From Boswellia sacra (Eukaryota > Streptophyta > Magnoliopsida > Sapindales > Burseraceae): 64,000 nt of DNA. Shown one piece after another: positions 49,908-61,900 of the stretch. Where the stretch lies: contig SNVD02011423.1 of assembly GCA_013180625.2 (NCBI GenBank), forward strand, positions 744,001 to 808,000. Reading direction: 5' to 3'. A model generated the notes under the pieces. That model saw nothing but the letters and a program-made list of their open reading frames with translations. It had not been told where the DNA came from and did not search any database. Position 1 is the first letter of the stretch. Each line of letters opens with the position of its first letter. The position numbers and the translations under genes are program-made.

Positions 49908-52900
49908 CCATGTTTTTGCTCCTAGGTTCTAATTTCAAGTGCAAGCATTTCTTTTATCGATTAGATTTGAATGCTTGAGATATTTGCCTGATCTATCATT
50001 TGGGGAGCCATGCATTTACTTCTAGGATATGATTTTGGGATTTATGATGATTATAGATGGTTAAGATAGTTTTGAGCATTTTTCTTTGGTTGAATTATTT
50101 TACGCCTTAGATCCAGAATTTTGAGGATTTATTATGGTCTACTGATTGCGATGCTGTGTTTTCTTCTAGGAATTGTTTTAGACATGTATGATAATAAAAC
50201 TTTTTATTTTTCCATTTTCCTTTGCACTGCAAGATTCTATTCCCCTTGTTCCTAGGTCTTTCAGCTAATTATTTGCTGTTTATGAGATGTTCATCACAGA
50301 GAGGGTATATTTCTTATCTTTTGATGCTTTAACCAGTTTTTATTTGTAGAAAAGTTGGTCAAAGTTGTTTATGTCAAAATAAAAATTTACAATTTATGGA
50401 TAGACCATATTAATCTGGCATAAGGTTGGATATCACCAGTTCTGGTGTATAGACCAATGATACCGTGCCTGAATGAGAAATGTCTTATTTATATAGTTTT
50501 TTAAGCTTGTATTATGATGTGTAATTATATTCATTCATGCAGGTGGATGCGGCTTTGATGCTTCTTGGAAACATCATTTCATGTGTGAGTACCAGACTAT
50601 CATCATCCTTCAATTCCATGTTTATTTTACTCCCTGTATAGATTTTATACTTGTTCAGCAATTACTGATTTCCGCCTTCTTTCAGGATTTAACAAATATT
50701 TATGTTGTACCTCAAGATGTATGGGATCTGCAGTTATTCAAACAAAGACTGTCGATGTAAGTGCTTGATCCTTTCTTTAATCAGAAATAAATATAAATTT
50801 TTTAACTGCAATTTCTTGTAAGGACCTTTGTAAGGCTCTTGCTTGTCTTGTTTCATCTTTAGAAAGCAAGACTTGAATTCTTGTGGCTGTGAACCAGATG
50901 AAGCAAAACTTTAATATATTCACTAATTTTTTTTGACCCAATGTAATGGCATATATATAAACTATAATATAATTTTAGAAATTGAAAAGCTAGATTTCTG
51001 TCTAAAATAAAAAAAATACAATGTGGAGACATATTTGATGCTAGCGATGCTCAGGGGATGGGGTTGCAAATTCTTTAGAGCTGACTTGCATAATATTTTG
51101 TACTGTCCCTTTGTAAAATTATATTTGTGCATCAAAACTGTTATCATGCCAAAAATTATTGGTTGACATGATAACAGTTTTGAAACATTTCTATGTTATT
51201 GGTTGACTTTCTAATACAATGTGGAGACATATTTGATGCTAGCGATGCTCAGGGAATGGGGTTGCAAAGTCTTGGTAGATTTTTTGAAACATTTCTATGT
51301 TATTGGTTGACTGTCTAATATAGTTGTCATGCCAAAACTTTTGGAGTGGGAACCTTTTGACATTATATGCTAATTTCTGAAAATAGAGTCTAGAGTCTCT
51401 GAAAGGAAAACTTTGCATCTGACTCCACCTCACTTTTTTTTTTTGGGTAAACCCAAAAATTGCTTGTCCTTTTTATCTCCCTTGTTGTGTTGAAAGAAAT
51501 AATTATGTGCCTATTGATTAGGGGTTTATTCGGTGAAAGATTGTTTTTTAAAACTGATATTTCGGAGAACACTATAAGAATTAGGTTGTTATGGAGTATT
51601 TAATCTCCATCTCCTGATGTAAAATTTGAGGAAAGCAAAAAAGTTAGTAATTTACACCGAAATTTATAAGTTTTTGAACCTTGTATATTGTTATCCTCCA
51701 TCTTTCTTACTGACTGTCTAGTTAAACTCTGTTAAATGGACTAAAAGAATTTAGTTTGTAAATCTTTAGTAATTTGACGAAGTCTGGTTTGTACAAGAAA
51801 TAAATAAAAAGAATAAAAGAAAAAGCCCCCAGTCTGTATTTTTAAATTTGAATAAATGCTACTTTTAAGTTGCTAAAGGACACCTTGTTCTTTATTTGTA
51901 CATTTTTTCATTCAGTTAATACAATTTTTGTTTCTTATCAAAAAGAAAAATAAATGCTACTTTTCCATGTTAACCACATTTTTGCGATTCTTGAGGATCA
52001 TGTGACCAGAGTTTGTCAACTTGGGGCAGTATTTTAGTGGCTGAAACTTTGTATTTTCGGGTGGAGAGGGAATTTATTGGTTCTTGACATGTGCCTTTTC
52101 TTATTTTATTTTATTTTTCTCACTTAAAGAACTTCAGGTCTGTATTAAAATTGGTGCTGTTTATTCTTTTATTGATGATTTATATGATGTGTTATGATGT
52201 TCATCCAGGTCTGTTTTGTACTTCATCGCATGCTATTTTTCACGGAAGGGTTCTCAAGTAAGTAGCTTTGATTCACATTATCTGGATTTTTTTTCTTCTC
52301 CCTGATGTCTGTCACTTGCTCATAGTTTCTGCACCACATTCTTGTTCAACCTTTATAACTTGTATTCTTTTTTAACTTCCTTTCAGTCAGAAGGTTTTCA
52401 ATTCATTATTGATTAATATTTTATTATTTCATGTAGTCTTTTGAGGTCATTGGGTAGAGGAAAGTTGATATTGTAATATATACGTCAAGATTCTCACCAA
52501 AGTGAATTGAACTAAAGTTGAGATGCTTGGTTTAAACTAGATAAGATCAAACAAGAGTGGTTGAACAATTTATAAGCTTGATTTGGATTAACTTGTCTTC
52601 AAGACTATATATTGCATCTGCACTGCAGTTGGCTTGTCTCTTAGTTTTTTCTGCTAGGCATAATGAACTGATATTTAGAGTGGTGTCTTTTTTATCTCAT
52701 TCCTCTTTACATGGGGTTGAGATCCCAAGAACTTCAGCTATGTTTTTTTCTTCCCTCTTTATAAAGCTTGATTTTAGTAGTCAATGCCATTGTATGTAAT
52801 GCATCATATCTACCATCTGTATGTTTGTGCAGGGTGACAATCGAGACATTTTTCATCTCAGGAAAAATATTTTAAGAGCAATTTTGGGCTATCTTAACTG

Positions 52901-55900
52901 GAAGGTTTGTTAGCTATAAATTCCTGTGAAATATGACATTCTTTTGAAAAGAATTTATGATATTTTGTTCTGTTTCCTAAGAGTTCACTTAAGTTTCAAG
53001 TTTTTGCCCTACTCTTTCTGTTGCTATTTTCTTAACCTTAAATGCTGACCTGTTAAATTCTGCTGACTATACCTACAATCTGCACTATCCTGTAACCATT
53101 GATCTCTGGCGGTGAATGGTGTGGTAGACTTTTAATATGGCTGGTTCATGTGTAACAAGCAAGAAGATGAGGGGTTTTCTTGATTAGGAAGGGAAATTAA
53201 AATTGATGTTCCTGAGATTGAGGCAGATGAATATTGTGATATTATTCTTTGGATTGATCTTATGTGTCTCCTAATCTATTGGGTTTTGATTTCACGACGT
53301 TTGCAGATTTCAGACGGGGACTGAAAAACTTTGGTGACAAATGAAGGGGAAATCATTTATTATTTATTTATTTATGTCTTTGCTATTGTATTTTTCAATG
53401 ATATTTTGTTCAGACATAAGGATGGAATTGTCAACGGAGTAGACTCAATGGTTTATCAAAATTAATCACTGAAAGGGTTTAAAATGATGATCTTACATTT
53501 GATCTGAACCGAATTTGCTTTCACTAGAATATGAAATAGGGAACACTAAGGTGCCAAATAAGAACTATATTCTAGCTTGGTTACTAGAACTTTAGAAGCC
53601 CAAGACTTGTGATGTTGTCTAGAGAAGAAAACCAAATTCTGGGTTCTTCTCTTCTTTGTTAATAAATCATTTTTGTGTCATTTTTTGGGGGAAGAAAAAA
53701 AATGTGTCGTTGAGTTGCCGTGATTTGCATGTTTTTTGGGTTATTTGGCTAGATAGGAGTGGAGGGATCTCTGAAGACTTAAGGGAGGAAGACCAATTTT
53801 TAATTTATCCATCCTTGAAGCCTTCTTTTTTCATATATTGGTTCGGGATCTTGCTTTGGTTGTTCAAAAACTTGGAATAAATTCATGATCACTGTCGAAT
53901 TAAGTAGCCTTGTTTGGAAAGATTGTGTAGAAAATCTTGTATAATTACCTGATTTTTAGGAATTAGAGGTAGGATCAGATTTTACCTGATTTCTAGGAAT
54001 TAGATTACCTGATTTTTAGGAATTAGATTTAGGTACAGAATTTTTTGGGAAGTTCAATATTTTTAGGAATTTGTTACCATTTTAAGCTAGACAATTGTGT
54101 ATATAAACCAAGGCTGTAACCTAATTTTTAATAAGACAGAAATTCATTTCTCTATTACGATTTTTGTCATGGTATCAGAGCTGTTGGCTCTTTTCTGATA
54201 AACTTTGAATTTTTTCTTTTCTTTTCTCTGGCCATACCCAACCAAGTTCCATCTTCTCTGTTCCTCTCAATCGTCTTAGCCTTCTCTCTTATATTTCCCT
54301 GTTTGTGTCTATTTTTCCATTCAATCAATCATGTTGGAATCACCCAAAAGTTTTGCCGAAATCACCAGCCCTGTCACGAGTGTCCCTGCATTCGAGAATA
54401 CTGCCGCTGCTACAATTGGAGACTTTTAAAACATTCAAGCCGCATATCGATTGAATGGGAAAAATTACTTGAAGTGGTCACAATTGGTCCGCACTTTACT
54501 AAAGGGTAGAGGGAAATTGAGTCATTTAATGGGCATAGGTCCTTCTAAGGATGATCCCAAATTTGCGGCGTGGGACGAACAAGACTCTATAGTGATGTCA
54601 TGGTTATGAAACTCGATGCTACCAGAAATTAGTGATACGTGTATGTTTCTCGGAACTGCCAAGGAGATTTGGGAAGCTATTCGACAGACATATTCCAAGG
54701 TTAATGATGCTGCACAAATCTACGAAATTAAGATGAAAATTTCAGCAACCAAACAAGGGACTCGGACTGTCATTGAATATTCGAGTCTCTTTCAAGGCTT
54801 GTGGCAAGAGATGGACCATTATCAATGCATCCAAATGCGCTGCAGTGAAGATGTAGCAATTCTGAAGCGTTTTGTGGAGAAAAATCATATTTATGATTTT
54901 CTTGCAGGATTAAACGTTGAATTTGATGCTGTAAGAGTGCAGATTTTGGGAAAAAAGGACTTGCTATCTCTGAATGAGACAATCTCTATTATACGCGCTG
55001 AAGAGGGACGTCGAAGTGTTATGCTTGAACCTCAAGGGGGAGATGGTTCTGCACTTGTTACCAAAGCCACAGAATTGAAAGAGTTAAACACTCATTCATT
55101 AGTTACTCGAGGGGACTCAACCAAACCATTCAACCGAGACTCTCTATTCTGCACATACTGCAAGAAGCATCGTCACACCAAGGAGAGATGCTGGAAACTT
55201 CATGGCAGAACCAATGAGAAACCCAATCGAAGTGTGAACGATCGAAGTCAGGCACATATCGTGAGTACTTCGTCAACCATTGAAGAAAATCCAAAAAAAT
55301 CTGTACACGAATTTAACATCAAAGAAATTGAGAAACTAAAAACCTTTTTGGGATCTTTTGAGAAGCCAACCTCGACAGGTACTTGTTCACTGGTGTTTTC
55401 AGGTATTTCTTCTTCCTCTTGTACTAATGTTTCAGAAAGAAATTCTCCTCACATGTGGGTGATTGATTCCGAAGCCACTGACCATATGACCTGTTCCTCC
55501 AAATATTTTATCTCTTACACTCCCAGCTGTAGCCATAGAAAGATCACAATAGCCGACAGGTCCATCACTACCGTAGCTGGCCGAGGGGATATTTACATAA
55601 ACAAGGACCTTACACTAAGAAATGTCCTTCATGTTCCAAAGCTATTTGCAAGCCTTATTTCGATTCAAAAATTAACCAGAGATTTAAATTGCAGTGTAAT
55701 CTTTTTCTCTTCACATTGTATTTTTCAGGCACTGGACACGAAGAGGATGATTGGACGTGCTAGTCAGAGAGATGGTTTCTATTTCCTGGAAAAACAAAGC
55801 AGTATAACAGAAGTTGAAAATCCCATATCTACGTCATTTTTTTCTGAGTCTGTCATGTCAAACAAAAATAAAATTTGGCTTCATCATCGTCGTTTAGGTC

Positions 55901-58900
55901 ATCCATCTTTTAGAATGCTCAAGTTGATGTTTCCTTCTTTATTTAAAGGTCTTGCTTTTGAAACCTTTCATTGTAATGACTGTGAACTTGCCAAACATAA
56001 ACGTGCTTCTTTTTCAATAAGCAATACAAAAACCTTTGTTCCTTTTTCTCTCATTCATAGCGATATTTGGGGGCCTTCTACCATTCCCAATATTTCTGGT
56101 GCTAGGTGGTTTGTTTCATTTATTGATGATTGTACCTGAGTCACATGGCTTTACCTCTTGAAAAGTATATCTGATGTTAGCACTATTTTTCCTAATTTTT
56201 ACAACATAATCAAAACTCAGTTTGATGTAAAAATTAAGAGATTTCGATCAGACAATGCCAAGGATTATTTCAATCAAATCCTTGCTCCATTCTTTCTGAA
56301 AACAGGGATTATTCAGGAATCCTCATGTGTTACCACCCCACAACAAAACGGAGTGGCTGAGCGAAAGAATGGCCATATCCTAGAGATCACTAGAGCATTG
56401 CTATTTCACAAGAATGTTCCCAAACAATACTTGGGTGAAGTTGTATTAACCGTTGCCCATCTTATTAACAGGCTCCCAACACGTGTCCTTGGGTTCAAAA
56501 GTCCAATTGATACTCTCACAAAATTTTTTCCAAACTTCTCTGCTTCAAAATCTTATTCCGCAAATCTTTGGGTGTGTTGCATTTGTTCATTTTCATTCTC
56601 ACAATAGGAGCAAATTAGATCCACGTGCTCTTCGATGCATCTTTATTGGATATTCTCTTACACAAAAGGGTTATAAATGTTTTTATCCACCTACTAAAAT
56701 TTTTTTTGTCTCAGCTGATGTTACTTTGGTCGAAGAAGAATCCTTTTTTCAGCACGCTTATCTTCAGGGGGAGACCTTGAATGAAGATAAAGCAAATTAT
56801 ATGTTTCTTCTTGATCCTAGTTTTTTTGAGTCCACTTCTCGTACTTCTCCGTCAGCCGAGTCAACCAAATCAGATGAAATGATGAAAGATGAGGGAAATC
56901 AAGATAGCATTTAGCCACTGCAGGTTTATTCCAGGAGGAAAATACCAGTCTCTTGACCAGTACAGGTACAATCTCCCATTCGTGTTGTTGCCCAAATTCC
57001 CGAAACCACTCAATCTCCCATTCGTGCTGTTGCCCAAATTCCCGAAACCACTTTCAAACCAGCCGACAGTGTCACACAAAGTGTTGAGCCAATTGAACCA
57101 GCAGACGAACATAAAAAATCGAGTACTGAAGACCTACCAATTGCACTTGGGAAAGGAACAAGAACTTGCACGAAACATCCACTGTATCTTTTCATGTCCT
57201 ATCAAAATCTATTGCAAAACCATAGAGCCTTCCTAACCAATTTCCATACAATTCCCACACTGAGAAATCTAACTTAGGCATTAGGAGACAAGAAATGGGA
57301 GGATGCTATGAAGACTGAGATGGAAGCTCTTGAGAGGAACAAGACATGGGAGTTAGTTGAATTGTCGAGAGGGAAGAAACTGGTCGGATGTAGGTGGGTT
57401 TTCACTTTAAAATACAAGGCTGACGGCTCAATAGAAAGATACAAGGCGAGATTGGTGGCCAAAGGATACACTCAAACCTATGGCATTGATTATCTTAAGG
57501 CATTTGCCCCTGTTGCGAAAATGAACACAGTACGGATACTTTTGTCATTAGCTGCTAATTTCGAGTGGAATCTACAACAGTTTGATGTTAAGAATGCATT
57601 CCTCCATGGTGATCTGGAAGAGGAAATTTACATGGAAGTTCCCCCTGGTTTTAAATCTAAAGAGGGAATGGTGTGCAAGCTGAAGAAAGCTCTTTCTGGG
57701 CTCAAACAATCACCACGAGCTTGGTTTAAGAGGTTTGCTAAGGTGATGATATCGTTGGGATTCAAGCAAAGTCAAGGAGACCATACTTTGTTCGTGAGAC
57801 ACTTGGATTACGGGGAAGTCACAACATTGTTAGTTTATGTAGATGATATCATCGTAACGGGTAATGATGTAGAAGAGATGAACAATTTGAAGCAATGTCT
57901 CTTGAAGGAGTTTGACATCAAAGAGCTAGGAAAATTAAAATACTTCCTAGGCATTGAAGTAGCGTATTCAAAGCAAGGAATTTTCATCTCCCAACAAAAG
58001 TACGTACTCGACTTGTTGAAAGAAATAGGGAAGATGGGTTGTAAACCTGTTGAGACACTGATCGAATTCAATCATGGATTATGTGATGCTCCAGAAGATC
58101 CCGTGGTAGATGAAGGATCCTATCAGCGGCTTGTTGGGAGGTTGATATATCTGGCACACACAAGACCGGATATAGCATTTGCAGTGAGCGTGGTTAGCCA
58201 ATTTATGCACAATCCTAAAGAATCGCACCTCAAAGCAGTAAATAAGATATTACAATACTTGAAAGGCAGCCCAGGAAGAGGAATTTTGTTTAAGAGACGA
58301 ACAGGCACAGGCATGACATTAGAAGCTTATACTGATGCAGACTACGCAGGATCTTTGGTTGACAGGTGATCAACGTCTGGTTACTGTACTCTCCTAGGTG
58401 GGAATCTTGTAACATGGAGAAGTAAGAAGCAAAACGTGGTAGCAAGGTCGAGTTTAGATCAGTGGCGTTGGGAATATGTGAGTTACTCTGGGTGAAGATA
58501 ATCTTAGATGACTTAAGAATAAAATGGGAAGGACCCATGAGGCTGTACTGTGATAATAAATCAGGCATCAGTTTTGCTCATAACCTTGTCCAACATGATC
58601 GAACAAAGCATATTGAAGTTGATAGACATTTTATCAAGGAGAAACTAGACAGTGGTTTGATATGCACTCCATTCGTTTCAACCAAGGATCAGTTGGCAGA
58701 CGTACTCACAAAGGGACTGACAAGCACTGTGTTTCAAGAAATTGTTAGCAAGCTTGGGATGGAAGATATCCATTCACCAGCTTGAGAGGGAGTGTCGAAT
58801 TAAGTAGCCTTATTTGGAAAGATTGTGTAGAAAATCTTGTATAATTACCTGATTTTTAGGAATTAGAGTTAGGATCAGATTTTACCTGATTTCTAGGAAT

Positions 58901-61900
58901 TAGATTACCTGATTTCTAGGAATTAGATTTAGGTACAGAATTTTTTGGGAAGTTTAATATTTTTAGGAATTTGTTACTATTTTTAAGCTAGACAATTGTG
59001 TATATAAACCAAGACTGCAACCTAATTTTTAATAAGATAGAAATTCATTTCTCTATTACGATTTTTGTCAATCACGCATAGAAAACCTAAACTAAACAAA
59101 AAAGAAAACATGAGTACTGTCTGTTTTGTCTGAGGTATTCTATAATTTGGTTTCAGAAAGGTTGCCAGATGTTCCAGATAAACATGGTTTAATTTTATTT
59201 TCTCATTCCCTTTGGTGTTCAATATTCACTTCATAAGCTTGTGCACTTGCCTGATGATGCATTATGTGGTCAGAAATTAATGCTTATTTTTCATTTTCTT
59301 GACTTTGTAATCTTCTTTGTTAATAGCTGATCACTCATTTGGCAGGAGCGTTCAATGTTAAATGAATACATGGTATTATTGTTACCAGCAGCCGTTTATG
59401 CTCTTTGTGCTGGTTGTTCTCCTTTTACAAATTTTCACAAAGAGACTTTCCTGTCACACTCTCTTTTAGGTGTTATCGAGACCGGAGAAGATTGGAATAA
59501 GGTTTGTGCTGGTTTTTTGTCTTTGCTCACTATCATTTGACGTTTGGTTATGTTCATGTTTCAAATATGGAGCTGAAATTTGGCGTTTGTTGTAGATAGA
59601 TGAACATGAGCACGAAAGACAGCTGGAGCTTTTTGAATGCTTTGTGGAAGTCCTTGCAAAAATTGATTTGGGTTCTAGTTCTGAGGTGGTGGCATATTAT
59701 TTTAGATGTGTTAATTGTAATCGGGTTCTATCTGATTATTAAAAGTGTCCAGTTCTGATTATTTTCAGGATTCCTCATCTCAGCGTCAGCCAAGTTTACG
59801 TCTTCCCCAGCAGCTGAGAGATCCACTTCTGCATGACATGGAGACCTATATTCTTGGAGCTTTATTGAATAAGGATGGTGAAAAGAGGCCACTATCAGTG
59901 ATCTTCTTTATGTGTGCTTTATTGTCTAATTTTATGTATGGCTTGTTTTTAACAAGGTCTGTATTTCTTTCCTTTTCTAATTAATGAAAGCTGTTTCCCA
60001 TTTCTAGTAATATGGAAAGCTCTTGTTTTCTTTTTTCTATTCTCTGTCATCGTGCATGGACCATATTTTAATATTGTCTTGGTTGTTGATGAACTGAAAC
60101 TTGATCCTAATTTATTATCTGGAACTGAGTATAGCAAATTCAATTTGAAGTATTTTTTCAGCTTAATGAGATGCTATTTTTCATTTGATTGAGACTGCTT
60201 TGTGCTTTTTAAGCTGGAATAGCTGTTTCCAATCTCCTTCAATTACACGAGTAGAAAATTTCTACTTGGTTTGGTTCTGCAATCTTTTAGGGGGTCTTGT
60301 CAGTTTGGTCCTGCAGCAAGTTATTCTTCAACTTTGCCGTTCTTCATTGGACTCCCTTGTTCTGTTCTTTTCCATCTTTAATTTTTTTCCTTTTTGGCTT
60401 TCATTTAGGTTCTACATTCTTTATTAATTTCAGGAAAAGTGAAGAGGTTTCTCCATTTGTCTCTAAAGTGGGCCAGTACTTGTTAGAATTGATAGATCAA
60501 GCAATTAATCTAATCCAAGAAAACCACAATGATTTTCGATCTCTTGGATGTTTTGGTTCAAACTCTGATTTCAATGAAAGAAGCTCCCTGGTATCTTCAT
60601 TTAAAAGCTTTGTATACTCTCCTGTTTTTGTCAAATGGAGAGATCAAGATGTGACAGATTCTGGACTTTATGATGCACTGATTCAGTCCTTGGAGAGGGT
60701 CTTAAGAGCTCTGGGTAGACTATATGAAGACTGCTCTGACTGTACAAGTAATCTTCAGTCTGAGCTGATGCTTTCGGACATATCTGTGTCTGATACACAA
60801 CTACAAGTTTCTAGCCCACTCAATAGCAATAAAATGACAATTGTGGACATGGAGCTGGATGTGAATGAGGATACAAAAAATATGGATATGTTAACTGTCG
60901 GGAAATTTGCCAGTGGAATATCCTATTCAGCTGTTAAGTGGAAGTTGAACATAATTTCTCTGATCTCAATATTTTTCTCTGTTTTACATGTTGTTACATG
61001 GGATATTTTGTTTGAACTCATGGATAAAGAGTGCAGCCAAGAGGTATGTAAAGGTGCAACATCTTTATGCTTAGATTTGATGTTTTGGACTATGTTGACC
61101 AATATTATTTTTATTTTGAATTTTCTACCTTAGGTCCGTGAGAAGATTCTTTATGATCTTTGTCAACATCCCTACCGGTCCTGTTCTGCAAAAATTACAG
61201 ACTTGGTATGATAATGCTTGATCGGTGACTGCATAAAATTCAATTCGAATTATTTAAGCAAAATTAGGCTACTTCTGCTTGCATCATTTGTGTTTGTCGT
61301 TCTTAGTCCCTTGCTTTCTGCTTTTTTTCGGTCATCGCTTGTGGCAGGTCAATCTAATTGATAACATGACCAAGATGCAAGTAAGTCTCAAGCTCGATTG
61401 TGTTAATATACTGACGGCTATTCACAGTCTGCTGGGTACCATGTTATCGTTTGATGCTTCTGGAAAGGGAAACTATGCCAGCCAGTTGTTGAGGGACGGG
61501 GTATCTGAACAGGTAATCCTAAGCCCTTTTTTTCTAATAAATATAAGGAACTGAACAGGTAATTGTGAGCTCTTTTTGTCTAATAAATATACTGCATTTA
61601 AAGAAGAAAAATTAGGGGAATCAGTTCTGTTGAAGTTTGTTTTGATAATTTAGTAGAAACCAAGTTTGCTATTCTCATTCAAATTTCTCGATTCTACGTC
61701 AAATATGTTGATGATGGTGGAGCAACGTGAAATTTGTTCTGAGAATCATTTGTCTTGTTTTAGCCAACTGAAGGGTTCCATTTTTGTCTTTTGCTGATGT
61801 TATTGGTTGACTTTTATGTGCAGTGCTTGACACATCTTGGGGAACTCGTGAATAAAGTTGCTGAATTTGGCCTTCTTGATTGGTCTGGACGTGCTAAGCT

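Larger units (their letters stand above)
53893..59070 (+). mobile_element. Ty1/copia element in ATM intron 17, sense orientation
   Basis: LTRs 53893-54169 and 58793-59070 are bounded by the target duplication ATCAC (53888-53892 and 59071-59075). The primer site TGGTATCAGAGC follows the left LTR directly (54170-54181), and the purine tract GAGAGGGAG precedes the right LTR. The LTRs differ at about eight positions plus one indel by eye, so the element looks somewhat older than the nested copia. Gene order is gag, protease, integrase, RT, RNase H. Stops and frameshifts inactivate it. It belongs to a different family from the nested copia, since LTR and gag sequences do not match. Confidence 0.95.

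Noticed and set aside
49678..49932. ORFs over the (TTA)n and (CA)n repeats
   Set aside because: Poly-Leu and Thr-His strings from simple repeats within ATM intron 13.
54303..54509. ORF of 68 codons at the start of the copia
   Set aside because: It is out of frame with gag; the gag frame starts at ATG 54331 and continues through stops into the knuckle and protease.
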